A stretch of DNA of 64,000 nt from Paractinoplanes abujensis. GTDB taxonomy: Bacteria; Actinomycetota; Actinomycetes; Mycobacteriales; Micromonosporaceae. The stretch is taken from the NCBI RefSeq assembly GCF_014204895.1, contig NZ_JACHMF010000001.1, positions 4,526,001-4,590,000 of the forward strand, written 5' to 3'. Positions 34,137-42,588 of the stretch are shown piece after piece. Position 1 is the stretch's first letter; the number at the start of each line of letters is the position of its first letter. Under the pieces are notes generated by a model, which saw nothing but the letters and a program-made list of their open reading frames with translations, did no database searches and had not been told where the DNA came from. The position numbers and the translations under genes were made by a program.

Positions 34137-35615
34137 TCAGCTCGGGTCGAGGGTGAACTCGGCCCGGTGCACCGTGCCGTCGACCTGGAACTCGAGGAAC
34201 GCGCGGTAGCGGCCGGGGCCGGGCAGGGAGACGTTGAAACGGATCGCGCCGCCGGTCAGTTCGGGGTCGGGGTGGACGTGGACGTAGCCCAGGTCGCCCT
34301 CGCGCAGGACGACCAGGTGCCCGTACGACCCGAGGTAGCGCTCCAGCGTGACCGGGCCGGGGGACGAGCGCGCGACCCGGAACAGGACCGGGGTCGTGGC
34401 GCCCGGCTTGGCCGTGCCCTCCATCGACACCAGGAACGGCTTGGCCTCGACGATCGTCTGCGGCTCGGGCAGCTCGACCGCGCGGGTCTCGCCGGGCACA
34501 TGGTGGTCGACGCCGAGTACGACGGGCACGGTCGCGCCGCCCGTGGTGGCCACCGTGAAGTCGGCGAAGATGCGGTAGGCGCCCGCCTCGGGCAGGGTCA
34601 GCGGCACCGACCACAGGCCGTCGGGCGCCATCGTGGGGTGCAGGTGCTGGAAGTCCCGTAGGCCGCGGCCCACGACGACCAGGTGCAGCGGCTTGTCGTG
34701 CACGACCGCGTAGCGGGTGGCCGGCTGCTGGTCGGCGCCGACGATCCGGAAGGCGTAGTCCACCGTGCTGCCCTTGACCTGCGACCGCCGTACGGGCTGG
34801 ATCGTGTAACCCTGGTCGCTGACCGCGGTGCCCAGCGCCGCCACGCTGGCCGCGCTGCCGTCGTGCTGGTGCCCGGAGCCGGTCATGGCCACGGGCGCGG
34901 GGGCGGCGGCCGGCTCGGACGACGAGGACGTCCGGCCGAGCGCGTAACCCCCGATCAGCGCGACGACCACGCCACCCACGGCCAGCGGCGCGACGGGAAC
35001 GCGGGTCAGGCGGGGCAGCGGCGATCCGCGCCGGCGCCACACGATCACTGCGCCCGCGACGAGGGCCAGCCCGGCCGCCCCGCCCAGCCACGCGAACCAG
35101 TTGACACCGCCGTCGCCGTCGCCGCCCGGCACCGGTGCGGCCGCGCTGCCGGGCGGCGCGGATGTCGTCGGTCCGGTGTACTTGAACGTGACCGTCCCGT
35201 GCACGAGGTCGCCGTCCGACGCCGTGGACCGGTAGTCCACCTTGTACTCCCCCGTGGCCGGCAAGTGCGAGATGCGCACCCGGGCCGGGAAGCCGGTCTT
35301 GTACTCGCGCGGCTCGAACTGACCGTTCTCCATGAAGTACTCGGTCACCGGCTTGTCCAGCGGCCGTGGCGAGGCGTGCTCCCACCCGTCGTCGACCCGG
35401 CCGCCATCGGGCGCGGTGACGGCGAAGGACGCATCATCGCGCACCTTCTCGGTGAAGTAGAGCTCGACGCTGCCCAGCGGCGCGGTGACCGTCGCCCCGT
35501 TCACCGGGTTGGACATCGCCAGCGTGCCGTGGGCCGAGGCGGGCGCCGCGGGAAGCCCGAACACGAGAGCCAGCAGGACACCGAGCGCGAGCAGACCGCG
35601 TACGAGGGAACGCAT
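34137..35615 (-). CDS. CopC-domain copper-resistance-like membrane protein
   Basis: 492 residues. Sec signal (1-28, cut before AHGTL, leaving the N-terminal His expected of CopC copper ligands), CopC domain about 29-147, TM about 174-192, a short cytoplasmic stretch, TM about 209-227, then a second extracytoplasmic part with three beta-sandwich-like repeats rich in His (FQHLHPTMAPDG, YGHLVVL, YVHVHPDPELTGG). A periplasmic-type copper binder or copper delivery protein; CopD is not adjacent. The duplicated membrane anchoring with His-rich outer domains is unusual for CopC. Convergent with the polyprenyl synthase gene. Confidence 0.85.
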   Translation of the reverse strand: MRSLVRGLLALGVLLALVFGLPAAPASAHGTLAMSNPVNGATVTAPLGSVELYFTEKVRDDASFAVTAPDGGRVDDGWEHASPRPLDKPVTEYFMENGQFEPREYKTGFPARVRISHLPATGEYKVDYRSTASDGDLVHGTVTFKYTGPTTSAPPGSAAAPVPGGDGDGGVNWFAWLGGAAGLALVAGAVIVWRRRGSPLPRLTRVPVAPLAVGGVVVALIGGYALGRTSSSSEPAAAPAPVAMTGSGHQHDGSAASVAALGTAVSDQGYTIQPVRRSQVKGSTVDYAFRIVGADQQPATRYAVVHDKPLHLVVVGRGLRDFQHLHPTMAPDGLWSVPLTLPEAGAYRIFADFTVATTGGATVPVVLGVDHHVPGETRAVELPEPQTIVEAKPFLVSMEGTAKPGATTPVLFRVARSSPGPVTLERYLGSYGHLVVLREGDLGYVHVHPDPELTGGAIRFNVSLPGPGRYRAFLEFQVDGTVHRAEFTLDPS

Positions 35616-35702
35616 CCCTCCATCCTCGAAGAACCGTCACTTTAGTCAATACATTCAAATCTTTTTATTCGCGAGCGGAAAGGAAAAGATCGATCCACGT
35701 TA

Positions 35703-35731
35703 ATGACACGGCCACCCGGCGGGGCTACCTT
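35703..35731 (+). promoter_or_regulatory. predicted leaderless promoter of phospholipase gene
   Basis: ATGACA (35703-35708), 17 bases, TACCTT (35726-35731), then eight bases to the ATG at 35740, with no ribosome site. AT-rich DNA (about 35640-35700) lies upstream, possibly an UP-like or phosphate-control region. Confidence 0.6.
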
Positions 35732-35739
35732 CGGGCCCC

Positions 35740-37752
35740 ATGGCTGAGTTCGATCGCCGCACGTTCCTGCAGATGCTCGGTGTCCCGGCGGTCGCCTCGG
35801 CGACGCCCGCGAGCCTCGACAAGGCCCTCGCCATCCCGGCGGCCCACCGCACCGGGAGCATCGAGGACGTCGAACACGTGATCATCCTGATGCAGGAGAA
35901 CCGTTCGTTCGACCACTACTTCGGCGCCCTGCGGGGTGTCCGTGGCTTCGCCGACCCCCATCCCGTACGGCTCCCGTCCGGGCGCAGCGTCTGGCACCAG
36001 CCGCACGGCACAGGGGAACTGCTGCCGTTCCGCCCAGAGGTGCCGGACGTCGGCGACATGTTCCTGCCCGACCCGCCGCACGGCTGGAACGACACGCACG
36101 ACGCCTTCAACGGTGGCCGTTACGACCGGTGGGTGCCCAACAAGGGCGTGCAGACCATGACCCACCACGTCCGGGCCGACCTGCCGTACGCGTACGCCCT
36201 GGCCGACGCGTTCACGATCTGCGACAACTACTTCTGCTCACTGCTCGGCTCGACCGACCCCAACCGCTACCACATGTGGACGGGCTGGGCCGGCAACGAC
36301 GGCCGGGGCGGCGGCCCGGTGGTCGACAACGCCGAGGCCGGCTACGACTGGTCGACCTACCCCGAGAAGCTCGAGCAGGCCGGCGTCTCGTGGCGCATCT
36401 ACCAGGACATCGGTGTGGGGCTGACCGCGGCCGGGTCGTGGGGCTGGACCAACGACCCGTTCATCGGCAACTACGGCGACAACTCGCTGCTCTACTTCCA
36501 CCAGTACCAAAATGCGCAGCCCGGGACCCCGCTCGCGGACAGGGCCAAGACCGGCACCGAGATCAACAAGCTCGGCCGCGACCCGGAGCAGCTGCTCACC
36601 GACTTCCGGGCCGACGTCGAGAACGACCGGCTGCCCGCGGTCAGCTGGATCGTGGCACCCGAGGCCTACACCGAGCACCCGAACTGGGGCCCGCACTACG
36701 GCGAGTGGTACGTCTCGCGCGTCATCGACATCCTGGCCGGCAACCCGCGGGTGTGGGGCAAGATGGCGCTGTTCCTCACGTACGACGAGGAGGGCGGCTT
36801 CTTCGACCACCTCGTGCCGCCCACCCCCGACCCGGCCCGTTCGACGGTGCCGACCACCAACGAGATCTTCCCCGGCAGCAGCAACCACCCCAGCGGCCCG
36901 TACGGCTTCGGGGTGCGCGTGCCGATGATCGTGGTGTCGCCGTGGACGCGGGGCGGCTGGGTCAACTCGCAACTGTTCGACCACACGTCACTGATCCGCT
37001 TCCTGGAACGCCGGTTCGGTCCTGAAGAAACGAACATCACGCCGTGGCGCCGGGCCGTCGCAGGCGACCTGACCAGCGCGTTCGATTTCAGGACGCCGAA
37101 CCGGCGCCGCGTCGGACTGCCCACTACCGCCGCCTTCAAACCGGCTGCGCTGACCCGGCAGCCCGACGAGGTGCCGGTGCCCCCGGCCGGCCCGGCGCTG
37201 CCGGAACAGGAACGGGGCGTACGGCCGGCCCGGGCCCTCCCGTACGACCTGCACGCCGACGGCAAGGCGTCAGCCACCGGGTTCACCGTCGACTTCCGCA
37301 ACACCGGGCGCGCCGCCGCGGTCTTCCAGGTGCACTCGGCGGACGCGGCGCACGAACCCCGCACGTACACGGTCGAACCGGGCAAGCATCTCACCGGCAT
37401 GTGGCCCACCACGGCCTCGTACGACCTGGAGGTGCGCGGCCCCAACGGCTTCTACCGCCACTTCGCGGGCAAGGCCGGGCGGCCCTCGGTGGAGGTGCGT
37501 GGCGCGGGCACCGGCCTCGACATCGTCAACCACGGCGGGGCGCGGGCGCTGGTCAAGGTGACCAACCGTTACACGCGTAAGGAGACGACCGTGTCGGTGC
37601 GACCGGGCGCGACCCACCAGCACCGGACCCCGACGGTGCACGGCTGGTACGACCTGACCGTCAGCTGCACGGGCCTCGAGCGCCGCTACGCGGGGCACCT
37701 GGAGAACGGCCAGGAAAGCATCAGCGACCCGGCGATGGGAGGTCTGGCCTGA
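35740..37752 (+). CDS. Tat-exported phospholipase C (non-haemolytic type)
   Basis: 670 residues. Twin-arginine start (DRRTFLQMLG, residues 5-14). The phosphoesterase domain (about 45-455) opens with VEHVIILMQENRSFDHYFGA and carries SLLGSTDPNRYHMWTGWAG, LTYDEEGGFFDHLVPP and FDHTSLIRFLERRFG. The C-terminus (about 520-665) has two beta-sandwich repeats typical of these phospholipases. Hydrolyses phospholipid head groups outside the cell, usually for phosphate scavenging. Its 3' end overlaps the convergent regulator gene by 32 bases. Confidence 0.9.
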   Translation: MAEFDRRTFLQMLGVPAVASATPASLDKALAIPAAHRTGSIEDVEHVIILMQENRSFDHYFGALRGVRGFADPHPVRLPSGRSVWHQPHGTGELLPFRPEVPDVGDMFLPDPPHGWNDTHDAFNGGRYDRWVPNKGVQTMTHHVRADLPYAYALADAFTICDNYFCSLLGSTDPNRYHMWTGWAGNDGRGGGPVVDNAEAGYDWSTYPEKLEQAGVSWRIYQDIGVGLTAAGSWGWTNDPFIGNYGDNSLLYFHQYQNAQPGTPLADRAKTGTEINKLGRDPEQLLTDFRADVENDRLPAVSWIVAPEAYTEHPNWGPHYGEWYVSRVIDILAGNPRVWGKMALFLTYDEEGGFFDHLVPPTPDPARSTVPTTNEIFPGSSNHPSGPYGFGVRVPMIVVSPWTRGGWVNSQLFDHTSLIRFLERRFGPEETNITPWRRAVAGDLTSAFDFRTPNRRRVGLPTTAAFKPAALTRQPDEVPVPPAGPALPEQERGVRPARALPYDLHADGKASATGFTVDFRNTGRAAAVFQVHSADAAHEPRTYTVEPGKHLTGMWPTTASYDLEVRGPNGFYRHFAGKAGRPSVEVRGAGTGLDIVNHGGARALVKVTNRYTRKETTVSVRPGATHQHRTPTVHGWYDLTVSCTGLERRYAGHLENGQESISDPAMGGLA

Positions 37753-38512
37753 TCAGGGCCAGCTTGTCACCGTCGGGGGTGCCCGGTTCGGCCGAGTGGA
37801 TCAGCAGCCGCTGCCCGCTCGCGTCGCCCACCTCGAGCACCTCGTAGTCGAGCGTCAGCCGGCCCACGTCCGGGTGGTGCAGGACCTTGCTCCCCGTACG
37901 GCAGTAGGACACCTCGGCCCGGGCCCAGAGCTCACGGAACTCCTGACTGTGCACGGACAGCTCGCCCACCAGTTGTTGCAGCTCGGCGTCGTCGGGATAG
38001 ACCCCGGCCGCCGAGCGCAAGGCGGCGACGCTCTCGGCCCGCACCGCGGCCGGGGCCGGTTTGCGGAAGACGTCACGGACGAGGTTGCGCCCCGCCCGCA
38101 GATCCGGGTCGAGCAGCACCGCGAGCTCGTTGGCGCGCAGCACGGTCAGCGTGCGGTCGAGCAGCACGACCGGCCACGGCGACCGGTCGACCAGCCGCGC
38201 CACCGAGGGCCGGATCTCGGGCACTCCCGTGGCGGCCGGGACGGCCACGGCGGCCAGCCGCTGCAGATGCGCGGTGGCGTCACCGTCCAGCTGCAGCGCC
38301 CGCGCCAGCGCGGCCACCACCTCGGGTGACGGGTTGCGGTCGCGGCCCTGCTCGAGGCGCACGTAGTAGTCGACGCTGATGCCCGCGAGCAGGGCCAGCT
38401 CCTCCCGCCGCAGCCCGCGCACGTGCCGCCGGCCGCCCGCCACCAGCCCGGCCGCGGCCGGGCCGATCAGCGCCCGCCGCGCCCGCAGGAACTCCCCCAG
38501 GTCACCAGCCAT
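37721..38512 (-). CDS. MmyB-like helix-turn-helix regulator
   Basis: 263 residues. Xre-type HTH at about 5-75 (GLRREELALLAGISVDYYVR and LEQGRDRNPSPEVVAALARAL), followed by the MmyB ligand-binding domain (about 100-255) with LLDRTLTVLRANELA and FRELWARAEVSYCRTGSK, H residues and DYEVLEVGDASGQRLLIHSA. This family binds fatty-acid-like ligands in a PAS-like fold. It is divergent from the SDR gene (about 100 bases apart), the common arrangement in which it represses the neighbour. Convergent overlap with the phospholipase gene. Confidence 0.9.
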   Translation of the reverse strand: MAGDLGEFLRARRALIGPAAAGLVAGGRRHVRGLRREELALLAGISVDYYVRLEQGRDRNPSPEVVAALARALQLDGDATAHLQRLAAVAVPAATGVPEIRPSVARLVDRSPWPVVLLDRTLTVLRANELAVLLDPDLRAGRNLVRDVFRKPAPAAVRAESVAALRSAAGVYPDDAELQQLVGELSVHSQEFRELWARAEVSYCRTGSKVLHHPDVGRLTLDYEVLEVGDASGQRLLIHSAEPGTPDGDKLALIRPDLPSPGR

Positions 38513-38613
38513 CCCCCCACCGTAGGCCGGAACCCGTACGAAAAACTGGCCCGGTGACCCCCAGGATTGCCCGGGCCTGGGGAAAGGCGCCCGGCGGGCC
38601 CAGCCTGAAGGGC

Positions 38614-39321
38614 ATGGAACTGAAGAACCGACACGCCCTGGTCACGGGCGCCTCCTCCGGAATCGGCGCCGCCACCGTGCTGGCCCTGCACGAAGCGGGA
38701 GCCGTGGTCGCGGCCGGGGCCCGCCGCACCGACCGGCTCGGCGGCGACCTGAATCTGACGCTCGACGTCACCGACGAGTCCTCGATCCGGGCCGCCGTGG
38801 CCGCCGCCGTCGCCGAGTTCGGCCGGCTCGACCTGCTCGTCAACGCGGCCGGCATCATGCCGCTGGGCCCGGTGCTGGGCGCCGACGTCACCACCTGGCG
38901 GCAGTGCCTCGACACCAACCTGCTGGGGATGATGCTGGTGACCCACGCCGCCCTCCCCCACCTGGTCGAGGCGGGTGCGGCCGACATCGTCACCGTCTCG
39001 TCGATCGGCGGCCGCGAGACCTACCCGGGCGCGGCCGCCTACCACGCGAGCAAATTCGGCCTGTACGGCTTCTCGGAATCGCTGCGCAAGGAACTGACCG
39101 GCGACGGCGTGCGGGTCAGCGTGGTCGAGCCCGGCTACACCGAGACCGAGCTGTTCGGCAGCATCGGCGACGCCGGTCTGCAGGCCGGCATCGAGGGCGT
39201 GCTGGCCGGCCAGCGCAACCTCGACCCCGCCGACGTGGCGGCGGCCGTGCTGCACATCGTCAGCCGGCCGCCGCACGTCGTCGTCAACAACCTCCAGATC
39301 AGGCCGTCGGTGCAGGCCTGA
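38614..39321 (+). CDS. short-chain dehydrogenase
   Basis: 235 residues from ATG 38614 (AAGGGC ribosome-like site). TGASSGIG at 10-17, NAAGIM, active-site Ser in VTVSSIGG, Tyr and Lys in YHASKFGLYG. Ends with a VVVNNLQIRPSVQA tail typical of the group near 3-oxoacyl reductases of the YdfG type. Divergent from the MmyB-like regulator and probably controlled by it. Its last 23 bases overlap the convergent S15 peptidase gene. Substrate unknown. Confidence 0.9.
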   Translation: MELKNRHALVTGASSGIGAATVLALHEAGAVVAAGARRTDRLGGDLNLTLDVTDESSIRAAVAAAVAEFGRLDLLVNAAGIMPLGPVLGADVTTWRQCLDTNLLGMMLVTHAALPHLVEAGAADIVTVSSIGGRETYPGAAAYHASKFGLYGFSESLRKELTGDGVRVSVVEPGYTETELFGSIGDAGLQAGIEGVLAGQRNLDPADVAAAVLHIVSRPPHVVVNNLQIRPSVQA

Positions 39322-41245
39322 CCTCGCCCGGCAGCAGCGGCTGGAACCGCGGCGGCGCCACCCGCTTCGGGCTCGCATCACCCGCGGGCACCGCCGGCGC
39401 CGTCGCACCCGGCACGGGCAGCTTGCCCACCAGCGGCAACGACAGCGAACTGCCGCGCAGGTCGAGGCGCACGGTCGCGCCCGTCGACTGCGGGGTCGAA
39501 TACTCGTTGTCGCCGGCCTGCAGGATCAGGCCGAGCACGTGCCCGGCGGCGATCCGCTGATCGGTCGGCTGCAACGGCACGGTCACGGAATACCAGCGGC
39601 CGGGCTGCAACGGCGTCACGAACCGCAGCGACACGCGGTGCGCGGCGTCTTGCCAGCCCCGCGTGATCACGGCGTGGTCGCTGGTCACCACGTCCTCGGC
39701 GGTGTCGCGGTAACAGGCGTCGTCGAAGGGCGCCGACGCACCCCAGCACGACTCCGTGGCCAGCGTCGTGATGCCCTCACCGCGGCCCTCGTAGTTGACC
39801 CGGGTCGCGGTGCCGTAGTCGACGAGCCGGGCCGTCAGCTCGGTCGTCGGCTTGTCCACCTGCACCTTGAGGGTCACCGTGGGCGTGCCCGAGATCCGTA
39901 CGGGCTGGGTCAGCGGCGCCGAGAGGAACGCCACCCGGCCCGGCACGGCGGCGTTCGGGCTCGCCACGGCGGCCGCCTCGCTCAGCTCCGGGTTGTCGGT
40001 CCACGTACGGGAACCGCCGTTGACCTTGCCGCCGAGCGTGCCGGTGACGCCGTCGCCGTTGCCCAGGGCCACCTTCGCCGGCTTGGCGGCGGGGGCGGGC
40101 CAGCTCCGCTCGTTCACCCAGGTGCCCGGCGCGGTCTCGATCGTCACCGCCGGCTCGCGGTCGATGCCGTTGCGCAGCCCCTGCAACCAGCGGTCGAACC
40201 ACCGGTGCAACGTGTCCACCCATTCCGCGCGGCGGATGTCGAACGGGTCGACGTGCCCCTGCTGGGCCAGCCACATCTTCTTGGGCCCGTTCAGCCGCTC
40301 CCACCACCGCGCGAACTGGGTGGTGGTCACGTTGGTGTCGTTGAGGCCGTGCGCGATGAGCACGCTCGCGTGCACCCTGCGGGCGTCGGGCCGGAAATCC
40401 CGCTCGGCCCAGTACGCGTTGTAGTTGCCCGTCGCGTCGTCGCTGCCCTCGTCGAGCTCCTTGACCACGGTGTCGCAGACCCCCGCGGGCCGCCCGTTCA
40501 CCACCCGGTGCAGATACTCCGGGTAGTCCTCCACCCGCAGCACACCGTTGTAGCGCTGGTAGTCGTACCAGCTGGAGATGGCCGAGATCGGCACGATCGT
40601 CTCCAGCCCCTCGACGCCCGTCGCGGCCACCCCGTTGGCCACCGAGCCGTCCCACGACTTGCCGATCATGCCCGTCCTGCCGTTGGTCCACCGCGTCGCC
40701 ACCGCCGGCGAGCCATCGGCGTACGTGGCCTTGGCCCTGCCGTTGAGCCAATCCACCACGGCTTTGGCGCTGAGCACTTCCTCCCGGCCACCCACATCCA
40801 TGCACCCGGTCGACCGGTTGGTGCCGGCGATGTCGGCCGCCACGAACGCGTACCCGCGCGGCACGAAGAAGTTGTCGTAGAACAGCGGCTGCTTGGTGAT
40901 CACGCCGTTGGCGTCGTACTGCTTGAGCTCACTCTCGTTGCCGCGCCCACAACACGAGTAGTACGGCGAGGCCTCCAGAATGACCGGCACCTTGACCGCA
41001 GCCCGCGGCCGCGTGATGTCGACGGCCACCTTGTCAGGCACACCGTCCCGATCGTTGTCGAGAGTGGTCTGCACCCACACACTCTCCCGGACAGCATCCT
41101 CGTAGGAGTAGACGGGCACAGTCTCCCCGCCCCGGACATGCGCTGGAGTCCCGCTCGCCGCGGCCGGCATCGCGGCGACGGCCAAGCCGGCCCCGACCCC
41201 CGCGACCACGGCTGTGGCCAGCCATCGCTTTCGTAGCCCTGACAT
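39299..41245 (-). CDS. secreted X-Pro dipeptidyl-peptidase-like S15 protein
   Basis: 648 residues. Sec signal about 1-31. Alpha/beta hydrolase domain with catalytic triad S197 (GKSWDG), D303 (GLNDTNV) and H331 (QQGHVDP), followed by the X-Pro dipeptidyl-peptidase C-terminal jelly roll from about 380. Streptomyces relatives cleave X-Pro dipeptides and similar tripeptides from exported peptides. An inverted repeat ATCGACG/CGTCGAT spans its start and a TACGAT -10 lies six bases before the ATG at 41245, so it is probably leaderless. Substrate inference only. Confidence 0.9.
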   Translation of the reverse strand: MSGLRKRWLATAVVAGVGAGLAVAAMPAAASGTPAHVRGGETVPVYSYEDAVRESVWVQTTLDNDRDGVPDKVAVDITRPRAAVKVPVILEASPYYSCCGRGNESELKQYDANGVITKQPLFYDNFFVPRGYAFVAADIAGTNRSTGCMDVGGREEVLSAKAVVDWLNGRAKATYADGSPAVATRWTNGRTGMIGKSWDGSVANGVAATGVEGLETIVPISAISSWYDYQRYNGVLRVEDYPEYLHRVVNGRPAGVCDTVVKELDEGSDDATGNYNAYWAERDFRPDARRVHASVLIAHGLNDTNVTTTQFARWWERLNGPKKMWLAQQGHVDPFDIRRAEWVDTLHRWFDRWLQGLRNGIDREPAVTIETAPGTWVNERSWPAPAAKPAKVALGNGDGVTGTLGGKVNGGSRTWTDNPELSEAAAVASPNAAVPGRVAFLSAPLTQPVRISGTPTVTLKVQVDKPTTELTARLVDYGTATRVNYEGRGEGITTLATESCWGASAPFDDACYRDTAEDVVTSDHAVITRGWQDAAHRVSLRFVTPLQPGRWYSVTVPLQPTDQRIAAGHVLGLILQAGDNEYSTPQSTGATVRLDLRGSSLSLPLVGKLPVPGATAPAVPAGDASPKRVAPPRFQPLLPGEVRPAPTA

Positions 41246-41267
41246 CGACGCATCGTATTACGTCGAT
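41244..41267. promoter_or_regulatory. inverted repeat over S15 peptidase start
   Basis: ATCGACG (41244-41250) and CGTCGAT (41261-41267), 10-base spacer, covering the leaderless start and the -10 (TACGAT on the minus strand). Probable operator; regulator unknown. Confidence 0.55.
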
Positions 41268-41313
41268 GCCCCTGGGGTCAGGGCTCCGCCGGGGCCGGCT
41301 TCCGGATGCCGGT

Positions 41314-42588
41314 TCAGTCCATGCCGGCACCGGTCTCGACATCAACCTCGACCGCGGACGTGGGGCTGCCGCCGATCATGGCCGTAGCCGCGGCTACGTC
41401 CAGGTCCGGAGCCGGTCCGGGAACTCCCCCGGTGACGAGCACCCCGGTTCGGGTCCCGTCCGGCAGCACGATCCACGTGCCGTCAACCTTGGCGTTACGG
41501 ACCCGGCCGGAGGCGCGGAAGAGCCCCGAAGGTTTCCGCACCACCGGGATCTTGAAGCTGGTGGACCGGCTCTTGAAAGTAACCTTGCCGGTCGCCGAGG
41601 TCGCGCTGAAATCACCGGTCATCACGTTGCCGTTGCGCCCGGCAAGATTCAGGCGACCGTTCGATGCGGTGCCGTGGTACCAGGCTTCGACCTTCTTGCC
41701 GTCGCAGAAGTACGCCATCGCCTTGCCGTCGCGCATCGCCAGGTAGAGCGTGCCGGCGCCGCCCGGAAGGTGAGCGGCCATCGTGGCTCGCAGAGCACGC
41801 GCGGTGGTGGCGGTGGGCCCCGGGCTGGGGATGACGCTCGGGCCCGGAGCGGATGACAGCGACGTCGCGCGTTGAGCGCCGGACCCGGCCTCGGCTCTGC
41901 TGCGGTCCTTGCCGCGGGCTGCTGTCAACCCACCGACGACCAGAACGCTCAGCAGGATCGCCATCGCGATGACCGGCTTCACGACAGCAGAACGGCGCGT
42001 CTCCGAAGGCGGTGGTGCGCTCAGTTCCGCGTCACGTTCAACAGTCGAGGGCACGGCGGCCCGCTCGACAACCAGCGGCTGCTCCGCAATCGGCTTCTCC
42101 CGCGGCAGCCCCACGGCCGGCTTCTCCCGCGGCAGCCCCACGGCCGGCTTCTCCCGCGGCGGCCCCGCGGCTGCCTTCTCCCATGGCGGCACGCTCAGCC
42201 GGGACGCAATCTCCGTGGCCGTCGGGCGCGCGGCCGGGTCCACCGCCCAGCAGTCCCACAACTCGGTTTCGAGATGCGGAAAAAGCTCAGCAAGGACGGT
42301 GCCGAGGCTGTAGACATCGGCGGCCGAGGTCGCCGGCGTCTCGCCTCCGACCTCGGGTGCCGAATAGGCGGTGCGCTCCTCACCCGACGTCCCGAAGCCG
42401 GTCAGTCGCACCACCGGCGGGTCGCTGTCGCGAACGACCACGATGGTGTCGGGAGTCAGAGCGAGGTGCGTCACGCCCGCCTCGTGGGCCGCCGCCAGCG
42501 CCGCCGCGGCCTGAGCGCCGGCGAGGCGGGCCTGAGCGGCCGACCAGCCGGTCGCGCACGTGCGTAGAGAGTCGTCCGACATCATCAC
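41314..42588 (-). CDS. membrane pseudokinase without N-lobe
   Basis: 424 residues, GTG start 42588 overlapping the EccC stop by four bases. Residues about 15-135 are only the C-lobe of a Ser/Thr kinase: VTHLALTPDTIVV in place of HRDLxxxN, LTGFGTSG in place of DFG, but a good APE (TAYSAPEV), DVYSLG and DPAARP. No glycine loop or VAIK lysine exists, so it cannot bind ATP normally. A Pro-Lys-Glu repeat (PREKPAVGL, three copies) links it to a membrane helix near 206-226 and an extracellular domain (about 290-424) rich in beta strands. It is the last gene of the type VII operon and could be a scaffold partner of the active kinase at 51143. Confidence 0.8.
   Translation of the reverse strand: MMMSDDSLRTCATGWSAAQARLAGAQAAAALAAAHEAGVTHLALTPDTIVVVRDSDPPVVRLTGFGTSGEERTAYSAPEVGGETPATSAADVYSLGTVLAELFPHLETELWDCWAVDPAARPTATEIASRLSVPPWEKAAAGPPREKPAVGLPREKPAVGLPREKPIAEQPLVVERAAVPSTVERDAELSAPPPSETRRSAVVKPVIAMAILLSVLVVGGLTAARGKDRSRAEAGSGAQRATSLSSAPGPSVIPSPGPTATTARALRATMAAHLPGGAGTLYLAMRDGKAMAYFCDGKKVEAWYHGTASNGRLNLAGRNGNVMTGDFSATSATGKVTFKSRSTSFKIPVVRKPSGLFRASGRVRNAKVDGTWIVLPDGTRTGVLVTGGVPGPAPDLDVAAATAMIGGSPTSAVEVDVETGAGMD
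42091..42171. repeat. 27-bp tandem repeat, three copies
   Basis: In-frame units at 42091-42117, 42118-42144 and 42145-42171 encode the nine-residue PREKPAVGL linker repeat of the pseudokinase gene; an imperfect fourth unit adjoins. Length can vary without frameshift. Confidence 0.9.
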
